From positions 1,178,001 through 1,242,000 of the forward strand of contig CAVZJG010000002.1 in the NCBI GenBank assembly GCA_963775575.1: a stretch of 64,000 nucleotides of DNA, read 5' to 3'. Made by a program: the position numbers and the translations under genes. Positions 42,057 through 49,837 of this stretch are shown here, piece after piece. Under the pieces are notes generated by a model. That model searched no databases, was not told the DNA's origin, and saw only the letters and a program-made list of their open reading frames with translations. How positions within the stretch are numbered: position 1 is the first letter of the stretch; each line of letters opens with the position of its first letter. The stretch is from Roseiarcus sp963775575 (lineage in GTDB: Bacteria; Pseudomonadota; Alphaproteobacteria; Rhizobiales; Beijerinckiaceae).

Positions 42057-44443
42057 CACGTCCTCCTCGCCGCCAGGGCGGCCAGGATCGCGGCGCGGTT
42101 CATCGGCAAGGCGCGCAGCCGCACGCCGATCGCGTTGTAGATGGCGTTCGCGATCGCCGGCGCGGTGGGAACGGTCGCCGGCTCGGCGACGCCGTAGGCA
42201 TCGGTCGCGCTGAATCCTTGATAGTTCTCAAGCAGCAGCACATCGATCCGCGGCGCCTCGTGGATGCCGGGCATCTTGTACCGCTCGAGATCGCCGTTGA
42301 CGATGTGACCGGTCTGGCGGTCCAGGATGCGCTCCTCCATCAGGGCGTAACCAAGGCCTTGCATGACGCCGCCGTGCACCTGGCTTTCGATCTGCTTTGG
42401 GTTGATCGGCCGGCCGCAATCCTGCGCGGCGACCACGCGTTCGACGCGCACGAGCCCGGTCTCGGTATCCACCGTGACCGCCGCGAAATGCACGCCGCCG
42501 AGGTCATTCTGCGCTGAGGCGCTATCGCCCGCGTGGGAACGGAACCCGGCATAGTCGTCGACGCGCGAAGCGATCGCGATGAACTGCTCCGTGCGCATCT
42601 TCGCCGCCACGTCGCGGAACGTCATCGTGCGCGCAGGATCGCTACGCGAGACGATGCGGCCGCCGCGCGCCTCCAGGTCGTCGGCGTCCACGCCGAGGAT
42701 CGGCGCGGCGATCGCGCACAAATGCCGGCGAACCTGGTGCGCGGCGTTGCGCGCCGGCGGCGTGATCGAGGCCGTCGCGCGACTGCCGCCGGAGCCGGGG
42801 CCTTCGGGAAAATCGGTGTCGCCGATGCGCACCCTCACGTCTTCCGCGCGCAGGCCGAGTTCCTCGGCGACCACCTGTGCGAGCACCGTGCCGGTCCCTG
42901 TGCCGATGTCTTGCACGCTTGAGCGAACCTCCACCGAGCCGTCGCGCAGCACGCGCACCTCACAGGCGGAATTGACTTGCACGTTCGCGCCCCACAGCGA
43001 CTGCGCCATGCCCAGCCCGGTCTTGATCGGGCCCGTCTCGGCGCCGGCCGCATGCCGTCGGCTCCAGCCAATGCGCTCCGCGCCGAGCCGCCGTTCCTCG
43101 CGCCGAGCCGGGCTGGCGTCGATCCGGTCGCGCAGCGCGATCGGGTCCATGCCGAGCTTTTCGGCCAGTTCGTCGATCGCCTGTTCCAGGGCGAACGCGC
43201 CCGGCACCGCGCCCGGCGCGCGCATGGCGCAGCCCGGCCCGCAATTGATCAAGACGTCGTAGTGAGATTCCTCGTAGTTGGCGCAAGCGTACAGGCGCGA
43301 GGCGACATTGCCGACGCCGGCGCCGAGCGCCGTGCCGGCGCTGCCATAGGACAGCAGCGAAATCGCGCTGAGCTCGCCGTCGCGCCGCGCGCCGATGCGC
43401 AGGCGCTGCCATGTCGCCGGCCGGTAGCCGGAATCGACCTGCTCCTCCTGCCGGTCCAGCACCAACCGCACCGGCGCGCCGGCCTGGCGCGAGAGCGCCG
43501 CCGCGGCGAGACCGTAGTAGCCGAGCGTGGCCTTCGACCCAAACCCTCCGCCCATCGCATCGACGATGACCCGCACCCGATTGAGCGGCAGGCCAAAGGC
43601 GCGCGCCAATTCCTCGCGCACGCCGGCGGCGAACTGCGTGGAAATGTAGACGGTCAGCCCGTCCGCCCGCCAGTCGGCGACGACGCCGTGCGGCTCCATG
43701 CAGCAATGGGACTGCGCTTGGGTCCGGTACTCGCCCTCGACGACGACGTCCGCCGCCGCGAAGCCGGCCGTCGCGTCGCCGCGCGCGTCCTTGGCCGGGC
43801 CGCGGACGTTGCCGTTCAGCGGCAAGCCGGCCGTCACCAAGCCGCTAGCGCCGAAGCCAGCCTGCACGTCCAACTTCTCGAACACCACTGGCGCCCCCGC
43901 CGCGCGCGCGTCATCCATGTCGACGACGAAGGGCAGCGGCCGCCAATCGACCTTGATCAGCCGCACGCCCTGCTCCGCCGCCTCCGGGGAGACCGCGGCC
44001 ACCGCCGCCACCGCCATCCCGGCGTAGAGCACAACCGGTTCTTCGACACGGCGCGTCGCCTCGACGTCTTCGTCCGCCGAGACCGACGCTGTTCCGCCGC
44101 CGTGCGGCCCAAGGATCACGTGCACCGCGCGGACGTCCGGATGACGCTGCGCCGCAGTGATGTCGATGGCGCCGATGCGCGCATGCGGCAGTGGCGCGCG
44201 CAGCAGGCGCGCATGCAGCATGCCGGGCAGAGCGACATCGGCGGTGAAGCGCACCGCGCCGGTGACCTTCTCTTTGCCGTCCCAGCGCGGCGCGGACTTG
44301 CCGATCTGACTAAGGTCGGCATTGGGCGCCAGCGGCGGCGCCTCCTCGGCGGGAACTATGCGCTCGATTTGCGCCAGCGACGCGCCGACGATGCCGAACG
44401 GGAACGTTTCACGCCTTGGGGAGTCTTGCTGTTGCGTGGCCAT
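42056..44443 (-). CDS. Molybdenum hydroxylase large (molybdopterin) subunit (PaoC type)
   Basis: 795 aa; AGGAGG lies just before the ATG, which shares one base with the small-subunit stop. Xanthine-dehydrogenase family: 'GSGGSRATASITPPA', 'GGGFGSKATLGYYG', and the catalytic Glu near the C-terminus in 'YGVAEPATVPTAPAIANAIY'. No own signal; it would be carried out with the Tat-signalled small subunit. Likely substrate is an aldehyde or N-heterocycle. The cofactor chaperone usually next to such genes is not in the window. Confidence 0.9.
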   Translation of the reverse strand: MATQQQDSPRRETFPFGIVGASLAQIERIVPAEEAPPLAPNADLSQIGKSAPRWDGKEKVTGAVRFTADVALPGMLHARLLRAPLPHARIGAIDITAAQRHPDVRAVHVILGPHGGGTASVSADEDVEATRRVEEPVVLYAGMAVAAVAAVSPEAAEQGVRLIKVDWRPLPFVVDMDDARAAGAPVVFEKLDVQAGFGASGLVTAGLPLNGNVRGPAKDARGDATAGFAAADVVVEGEYRTQAQSHCCMEPHGVVADWRADGLTVYISTQFAAGVREELARAFGLPLNRVRVIVDAMGGGFGSKATLGYYGLAAAALSRQAGAPVRLVLDRQEEQVDSGYRPATWQRLRIGARRDGELSAISLLSYGSAGTALGAGVGNVASRLYACANYEESHYDVLINCGPGCAMRAPGAVPGAFALEQAIDELAEKLGMDPIALRDRIDASPARREERRLGAERIGWSRRHAAGAETGPIKTGLGMAQSLWGANVQVNSACEVRVLRDGSVEVRSSVQDIGTGTGTVLAQVVAEELGLRAEDVRVRIGDTDFPEGPGSGGSRATASITPPARNAAHQVRRHLCAIAAPILGVDADDLEARGGRIVSRSDPARTMTFRDVAAKMRTEQFIAIASRVDDYAGFRSHAGDSASAQNDLGGVHFAAVTVDTETGLVRVERVVAAQDCGRPINPKQIESQVHGGVMQGLGYALMEERILDRQTGHIVNGDLERYKMPGIHEAPRIDVLLLENYQGFSATDAYGVAEPATVPTAPAIANAIYNAIGVRLRALPMNRAAILAALAARRT

Positions 44444-45078
44444 CAGCCCCTCCTTGCCTCAGCGGCGGCGAGCACGGCCTCGATCACGTGCTGATAGGCG
44501 CCGCAACGGCAAAGGTGGCCGCTGATTGCGGCCTTGATGTCCGCTTCGGTCGGATGCGGGACGCGCTCGAGCAGCGCGGCGCAACTCAGCGCCAAGCCCG
44601 GCGTGCAGAACCCGCATTGCAGCGCATCGTGCGCAATGAAGGCCGCTTGCACCGGATGCAACGCGCCGCCGCGGGCCAAGCCTTCGATGGTTGTGATCGC
44701 CCTGTCGCCGACGTCGATGGCGAGAATCGAGCACGACGCGACCGGCGCGCCATTGAGCAGCACCGTGCAGGCCGAGCAGGAGCCGCGATCGCAGCCGATC
44801 TTCGTGCCGGTCAAGCCGAGCGGGCCGCGCAACACGTCGGCCAACGTGGCTCGCGGCTCGACCGCAACCATCCGCGTCGCGCCATTGACCCGCAGCGTGA
44901 CCGGCGTCGCATCGGGGCCGACGACCTGAGGCGCGGCAACGTCCGCGGCGGCTTCCGTAACGCTCGCAAGCGCCGTTTCCAGCGCCGCCGTCGCAGCGGC
45001 CGCCGCGCCCGTTCCTCTCAAGAACGAGCGACGCGAGATTCCCCTGCGCACGTCCTCCCCATTCACGGAACAATCCAT
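44443..45078 (-). CDS. Molybdenum hydroxylase 2Fe-2S subunit with Tat signal (PaoA type)
   Basis: 211 aa, first gene of the operon. Twin-arginine signal 'ISRRSFLRGTGAAAAATAAL'. Two [2Fe-2S] sites: 'KIGCDRGSCSACTV' plus a Cys in 'VASCSIL', and 'QCGFCTPG' with 'GHLCRCGAY'. The order small-large-medium differs from E. coli paoABC (small-medium-large). Together the three subunits make a periplasmic oxidoreductase. Confidence 0.9.
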   Translation of the reverse strand: MDCSVNGEDVRRGISRRSFLRGTGAAAAATAALETALASVTEAAADVAAPQVVGPDATPVTLRVNGATRMVAVEPRATLADVLRGPLGLTGTKIGCDRGSCSACTVLLNGAPVASCSILAIDVGDRAITTIEGLARGGALHPVQAAFIAHDALQCGFCTPGLALSCAALLERVPHPTEADIKAAISGHLCRCGAYQHVIEAVLAAAEARRG

Positions 45079-45173
45079 GGCTCACCGCCCGTCGGCGCCC
45101 ACCGAGCACCGGCGACATCCGCCTGCTTCCAAGTTCATTTAGCTACATGAGGTCGCCTCGATCGGCATTGAGA

Positions 45174-45300
45174 CATGTCAAGCCCGCCGGTTGAGCCGAA
45201 GAGCGCCCGGTCGTATTCCGCGCCACATGCGGCGTTGCGTTCGTCGCCCGCAGTTCGTTGACGAAGTCTTCGGCGTCATAGGCTTTGTCGGCGCCTAGCG
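45174..45300 (-). mobile_element. IS5-type transposase fragment
   Basis: The minus strand encodes LGADKAYDAEDFVNELRATN and then ATPHVARNTTGRSSAQ, the conserved 'ADK.YD...FV..LR...V.PHVA.N..GR' block of IS5-family transposases. Only ~40 codons remain, with no inverted repeats seen. Part of a debris field between the molybdenum hydroxylase operon and the sugar cluster. Confidence 0.7.
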
Positions 45301-45376
45301 CGTCCGGATGCTCGGCGCCGAGAACGCGTTCTTAGCGCTCCAGCGCCCGGCAGTAGAGCGGTAATACCAAAGGCTC
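45296..45376 (-). pseudogene. TPR (kinesin-light-chain type) fragment
   Basis: The minus strand reads EPLVLPLYCRALER, a TAA stop, then ERVLGAEHPDAL, the 42-residue KLC-type tetratricopeptide pattern 'A.PLY.RALE..E.VLG.EHPDTL'. It runs directly into the transposase fragment in the same frame. Only one repeat is left. Confidence 0.55.
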
Positions 45377-45382
45377 CGGTTT

Positions 45383-45490
45383 CTAACCCACAGGGGCTTC
45401 CTCGATCGAGAAGTTGCTGATTCCATGGGAGCGGAGGATCCGCGCCATGCCTTCAGCGGTGAGATTGCGGGCCGACTATTCGGCTGACCA
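45383..45490 (-). pseudogene. rhaM: L-rhamnose mutarotase fragment
   Basis: The minus strand encodes SARNLTAEGMARILRSHGIS and NFSI, then diverges and stops at 45383. 'L...GI.NYSIFL' is the signature of L-rhamnose mutarotases (RhaM/YiiL). An in-frame TAG interrupts it upstream. It hints that deoxyhexose-catabolism genes once lay here, next to the present sugar cluster. The rest of 45491-45887 holds nothing I can support. Confidence 0.5.
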
Positions 45491-45887
45491 AGCCAAGCCT
45501 TTGCTCATGAATCCTTTCTTCTTGGATCGGCTCTTATCACGAAATATATCCAGCTCCGGAGAGGTTATCCGCCTTCTCGTGCAGCAATGGATAATCTGTC
45601 TTGCTGGGCCTCGCACCGTGCTCAATAAGGGGGCGGGAAAGCAGCCCGCTCGCGGGCGCGATTGCGGTTCGAATCTCTTCGGGCGCGCCAATTAAGGTCA
45701 CGTCTGCGAAACACATCCAGCGGAAGAACCGCGACGAGGCCGGGGGTGAATTTGCGTCGAACTGGGGATATGACGAAAACTCGATGATCGGCTCGGGGGG
45801 TCGGATCAGGGGGCCGATCAGGCGAGCTTGCGTCAGAGCCCCGGCTCGGCGCACATTCACACGCCATCGGCGCACGGTCGGACTTTC

Positions 45888-46871
45888 TTAGTTGGTGAGG
45901 TCTAAGAGGCGCCTTGCAGCGTGCTCGTCGGTGACGAGCGTGTTGCACCCGATGCGCTTGTGCGTGGCGAGGATCGCTTCGCCGCGCGCCGCTCCCCCCG
46001 TGGCGATAATGATGTGCCGCGCCCGTGCGATCGTATCGAGGCTTATCGACATCACACGCTCGTTCAGAGGGTGTGCAACGCTCCTGCCGTCAGAGTCGAG
46101 GAAGTTGCACAAAGTTTCGCAGATGCTGCCCGCCTCGCAAAGCTCCTGAAGCTGCGCTTTCGATAGCAGCCCCTTCGAGATTGCGGTGCCCGCGGGGCCA
46201 ATGTCGCCAGTGGAGAGCACCGCGAGATCGAGCGAGGAGGCGAGCCGCTCCAGCCTGTCGAGTCCGCAGCGCATGAATAGACGATCGCGGGTTTCCCCGG
46301 ACTCGACGAGCAGTGGCGCGGGGAACAAGAAGCATTCGGCGCCGAGTTGGTTGGCGAGTCGCCACGTGAATTCGAGTGGGTTCGTGACCGTGACTTCGAC
46401 CACACCGCCGAGCAGCGAGACCACTTTCACGTTGTCCCGACGCGGCGGACGGAACGTCGCCAGCGAAGCCGTCAAAGTGCGGCCCCAGCCCACACCTACG
46501 CACATGCCGTTGTTGATCGTTTTGGATAGCAATGCTCCAAGCGCGGCCCCTACGGCTTTCGCCGTTGCATCCGCGCCGTCCTCGCCGGGAACTACGATTG
46601 CTTCATCCAGCTTGAGCCGGTCTTCCAGTTTCAGGCCGAGGTCGATGAATTCCGGGGTGCTTTCGGCGATCCAGATTTGCACCTCGGCGCGCTTCAGGGC
46701 CTCGTCGAGCAGCTTCACTACGGTCGTGCGGGCGAGGCCTAGCCGGTCGGCAATGCCTTTCTGAGTGTATCCGTAAACGTAGTAGAGCCACGCCGCACGC
46801 AATCGAAGAGACTGTGCGTCCCTTAGGACCCTTTGTCCGTCCCGCGCCAGCTTGGCCATGGCGTTTCCCAT
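45888..46871 (-). CDS. SorC/DeoR-type sugar-binding transcriptional regulator
   Basis: 327 aa from the ATG at 46871 (or 46859), the normal length. HTH at ~34-56 (YTQKGIADRLGLARTTVVKL). The sugar-phosphate-binding domain shows 'GVGWGRTLTASLATF', 'VVSLLGGV', 'LSTGDIGPAGTAISKGLL', 'GSICETLCNFLDSDGR' and 'IIIATGGAARGEAILATHK'. Likely local regulator of the kinase and dehydrogenase genes, responding to a phosphorylated sugar intermediate. It is last in the gene row and separated from the kinase gene by an IS remnant. Confidence 0.88.
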   Translation of the reverse strand: MGNAMAKLARDGQRVLRDAQSLRLRAAWLYYVYGYTQKGIADRLGLARTTVVKLLDEALKRAEVQIWIAESTPEFIDLGLKLEDRLKLDEAIVVPGEDGADATAKAVGAALGALLSKTINNGMCVGVGWGRTLTASLATFRPPRRDNVKVVSLLGGVVEVTVTNPLEFTWRLANQLGAECFLFPAPLLVESGETRDRLFMRCGLDRLERLASSLDLAVLSTGDIGPAGTAISKGLLSKAQLQELCEAGSICETLCNFLDSDGRSVAHPLNERVMSISLDTIARARHIIIATGGAARGEAILATHKRIGCNTLVTDEHAARRLLDLTN

Positions 46872-47063
46872 TGCGCAGTTCGGGCTCTCAGCGGTCACCC
46901 AGCCAAGGACGTGCTCGTTCACCGCGCGCGACGCGCAGGTATGCGGCAAGTGCGCGACGTCCGCAAGGATCAGTATTTTCCCGCCCATGCCCGAAAAACG
47001 TTCCGCGTTGAACGGAACAATCGCATCCGCCGCGACCCAAATCACAAGACGGGGCGACGGCGA

Positions 47064-47292
47064 TGCGGCGACGAGCCAAAATGACGGCTCGGCGCGGCTC
47101 CAATTTCGGCCGCCGGCAACCGTCCATCTTGCCGGCCATACGAGAGCCGGTTCGCTCAAAGCGCTCGACCTGCTTGACGGCGATCGACTTGCTGACCCCG
47201 AACCGATCCGCCACAGCCCTCTGAATCGTCCCTCTCAGAACGGCCGTGTCGATCACGCGGTCCCGCAAATCCCTCGAACAAGCTCCAGCCAT
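47064..47292 (-). mobile_element. IS630-type transposase N-terminal remnant
   Basis: The minus strand encodes 'SRDLRDRVIDTAVLRG', an HTH 'AVADRFGVSKSIAVKQVERF' and 'KLEPRRAVILA', the N-terminal domain of IS630-family transposases. It decays after about 75 codons; the catalytic DDE part is absent. It lies in the gap between the kinase gene and the regulator gene (46872-47423), where it may have disturbed the regulator's promoter. Confidence 0.7.
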
Positions 47293-47423
47293 CCCCGTTG
47301 ACCTCCGCCCAGCCAGCCGGTTGAACCGGAACAATGCTGACTTGAGACTTATCGATTCAAATGAATTGCATGACGCTGTAGGCTGGCGCGCGCTTATCGG
47401 GACCGCCGGCGGTTCTTAGCCCA

Positions 47424-48831
47424 TCATCGCGCCGCGGCGCGCGCCTTTGCTTGCCACGTGGATTGATAGTGGCGAAGACCGACAAACTCTCCGGGCGCAT
47501 GCGACTTCAGTTCAACCCGACGCTCCGGCAAGTCGCCCGCAGGATTCATGAGAGCGAGCACGGCTGCGCCTGCGGCTGTTCCTTCCTGCAGCAGAGACGA
47601 AAAGACGCGTTGGCGCGGACGCAACGCCGCCAACAACGAACAAAAGAGGTCGTTGCGCGCGAACGGTCCGTCGATGACGATTGGCGAGCGCGACTCGAGC
47701 GCGTCGAGCGCCTCCGACGTCATGAGCCCGGTGTAGAGCGTGGCGAGGGACGCCCTCTCTGCGGGGGCGCCGGAGAACGGACCTTCGATCCGTCCCCGAT
47801 TGCCGCTTCCAGCGACCGGGCCGCCGGTGTCGCTGAACGACGGCAGGGCGAACACGGAGCGCGCGATAATCGCTTCGATGTCCGTTGCCGAGGCCGCCGA
47901 GGGCGAAGCGCCAGCAAGGAGCTTGTCAAATTCGCCGCCGCCGAAGAAGCCGCAGCAACCGATCGGGCGTCCGAACACGTTGGTGAATGAGAACGTCTCC
48001 CGATCGGGATCGAGACGCAGGATGTCCGCCTGGCTTTCAAAGCCAACAATGAAGGTTCCGGTCGAAAGCAGCGCGAGCTCGTTAAAACCCGCGGCGAGGT
48101 AGCGCAAATAGTTGGCGTCGGAATCATGGACTCCACAGAGGATTCGCCCGCGACCGGAAAATGCCGGAGGGCGAAACTCTCGTTTCAGCTCGCCAATGTC
48201 CTCCCAGGCGCGCGTCAGCGGCGCGAAGCGATCGACCCAGCCACGCTGCTGAACGACAGAGGAAAGCTCGCCCTTCAGCACGTCGAGAAGTTGCGAGAAC
48301 GCCCCCAGAGCCGTGACCTCGCAGGTCTTGCGACCGCCGAGGCGGAAGGCGAGGTACTGACTCCAAGTCATGATCGACCGCACGCGAGCGAACGCCCCGG
48401 GAAAGGCGGTCTCGAGCCAGAACAGACTGCCTGCCGAGCGATAGCGCGGCAGGCCACGTGTTGCAGAACGTCTCCGCGAACGGAGGCGCAATCTTCGCAT
48501 AGCCTTCGACAATCTCCGCAGGCGGCTCGGCGAGATAATCCATGATCGGCGTCGCGAGCTCTCCGGCTTCGTCGACGCAACCAAGCGTCGAGCCGAAGGC
48601 GCTGACGACGATCACGTCCACCGGCAGAACCCGATCGAGCTCGCTGATGGCCCCGACTGCGAACTCGACGATCCGCTGCGCATCGACATGCCGATATGGC
48701 GGACCTTCGTGGTGAACGGTGTCTGTCTTGCGCCGGGCGATCTCTTGTAGCCCGGCGTCAAAAAGGGCGACCTTGCTGTTCGTCGCGCCGATATCGACGA
48801 CCGCAATTCCCCGGGGAACGCCTGAAGTCAT
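47424..48831 (-). pseudogene. FGGY-family carbohydrate kinase with one-base frameshift
   Basis: Sugar kinase of the FGGY family (fuculo-/rhamnulokinase-like), split over two frames. The first frame holds the phosphate loop 'VVDIGATNSKVALFD' and runs to 'NTWPAALSLGRQ'; the second continues with 'LFWLETAFPGAF', 'GVHDSDANYLRYLAAG' (catalytic Asp) and 'TGTFIVGFE'. An extra base near 48430 (CAGTCTG where CAGCTG is expected) accounts for the break. Everything else is intact, so either a recent inactivation or a sequencing error. Start at 48831 chosen as the first Met before the motif. Confidence 0.75.
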
Positions 48832-48849
48832 TTCAACCCACCCAGCCTT

Positions 48850-48886
48850 TGCAGCGAGGGAAACAATGTCTGTTTCCCTCGCTGCA
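48850..48886. promoter_or_regulatory. Perfect 16-bp inverted repeat before the kinase gene
   Basis: Arms TGCAGCGAGGGAAACA (48850-48865) and TGTTTCCCTCGCTGCA (48871-48886) with a 5-nt loop ATGTC. It lies 19 bases upstream of the kinase start and 139 bases after the dehydrogenase stop. Read leftward it is followed by AAAGGCTGGG, not a T-run, so it is not an intrinsic terminator. Candidate operator for the SorC-type regulator or an mRNA-processing hairpin. Confidence 0.7.
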
Positions 48887-49024
48887 GGAAAAGCATCCGC
48901 CATTTTCGCGCGGCGGCGTCACGATGGCGAACGTGGGCTCGCCAATCTTTTGCCCAAGCACAGTGGCGAAACGTCGCATGTCGGCGTCTGTCGCTGATCG
49001 ACAGCCTCCACGCTCCGTCGCGCC

Positions 49025-49837
49025 TTAGTTCATTTCCTGGCCGCCGGTGACGCTGAGCGCGACGCCGGTGATGTAAGAGGACGCGTCGGAAGCGAGGAAC
49101 GTCACTGCGTTGCAAACGTCGTCGTAAGTGCAGCCGCGTTTCATCGGCACCTGGTCGACATAGGCCTTGCGGACGTCGGCGACGTCGCTGGAGCCGGGAA
49201 CCTTGCCGGCGCGCAGGTACTGGACGAACAGCCCCTTATCGGGATCGGTCCACAGCGGCGAGTCGAGCAGATTGCCGGGGCAGATTGCGTTGCAGCGCAC
49301 GTTGTGCCGCGCCATCTCCAGAGCGACGCTTTGGGTGTGCCCGACGCAGCCGAACTTGCTCGCCGCGTAGGCGGAATTGGCGGCGCTGCCCTTCTTGCCC
49401 GACTTCGAATTGATGTTGATGATCGAGCCGGACCGTTGCTTCTTCATCACGCGGCAGGCATGCTTGGTGACGAGGAAATAGCCGAACAGGTTGACCGTCA
49501 TCACCGCACGCCATTTCTCCGCGTCGGCGTCGGCGATCGGTTCGGCGATAAGGATCGCCGCATTGGAGACGACGACGTCGACGCGGCCGAAGTCGCGCTC
49601 GGCGTCGAGGAACAACTTCGCCACCTCGGCTTCGCTGGTGACGTCGACCTTCGCGCCGACGACGCGCGCCGACGACGCGTCGGCGATCGCGGCGGCCGCC
49701 GCCTTCGCGCCCCGCTCGTTGACGTCGGCGACCACGACGACGCAACCCTCGTTCGCCAGGCGTTCGGAGATCGCCTGACCGAGGCCCTGCGCGCCGCCGG
49801 TGACGATAGCGACCTTGTCAGCGAGCGATCCGATCAT
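49025..49837 (-). CDS. Short-chain dehydrogenase (sorbitol-6-phosphate dehydrogenase-like)
   Basis: 270 aa; its ATG overlaps the stop of the upstream gene (ATGA). NAD(P)-binding TGGAQGLG at ~14-21, Asp in 'VVVADVNERG' favouring NAD, 'NAAI', and the active-site Ser-Tyr-Lys (NINSKSG..., YAASK). The closing 'GKVPGSSDVADVRKAYVDQV' and 'GVALSVTGGQEMN' are like SrlD-type polyol-phosphate dehydrogenases. Probably oxidises or reduces a sugar or polyol (phosphate) of the pathway. Confidence 0.87.
   Translation of the reverse strand: MIGSLADKVAIVTGGAQGLGQAISERLANEGCVVVVADVNERGAKAAAAAIADASSARVVGAKVDVTSEAEVAKLFLDAERDFGRVDVVVSNAAILIAEPIADADAEKWRAVMTVNLFGYFLVTKHACRVMKKQRSGSIININSKSGKKGSAANSAYAASKFGCVGHTQSVALEMARHNVRCNAICPGNLLDSPLWTDPDKGLFVQYLRAGKVPGSSDVADVRKAYVDQVPMKRGCTYDDVCNAVTFLASDASSYITGVALSVTGGQEMN

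Noticed and set aside
45630..45692. tRNA-like 3' end (GGTTCGAATC ... GCGCCA)
   Set aside because: The T stem does not pair (TGCGG against CTCTT) and no other arm can be drawn.
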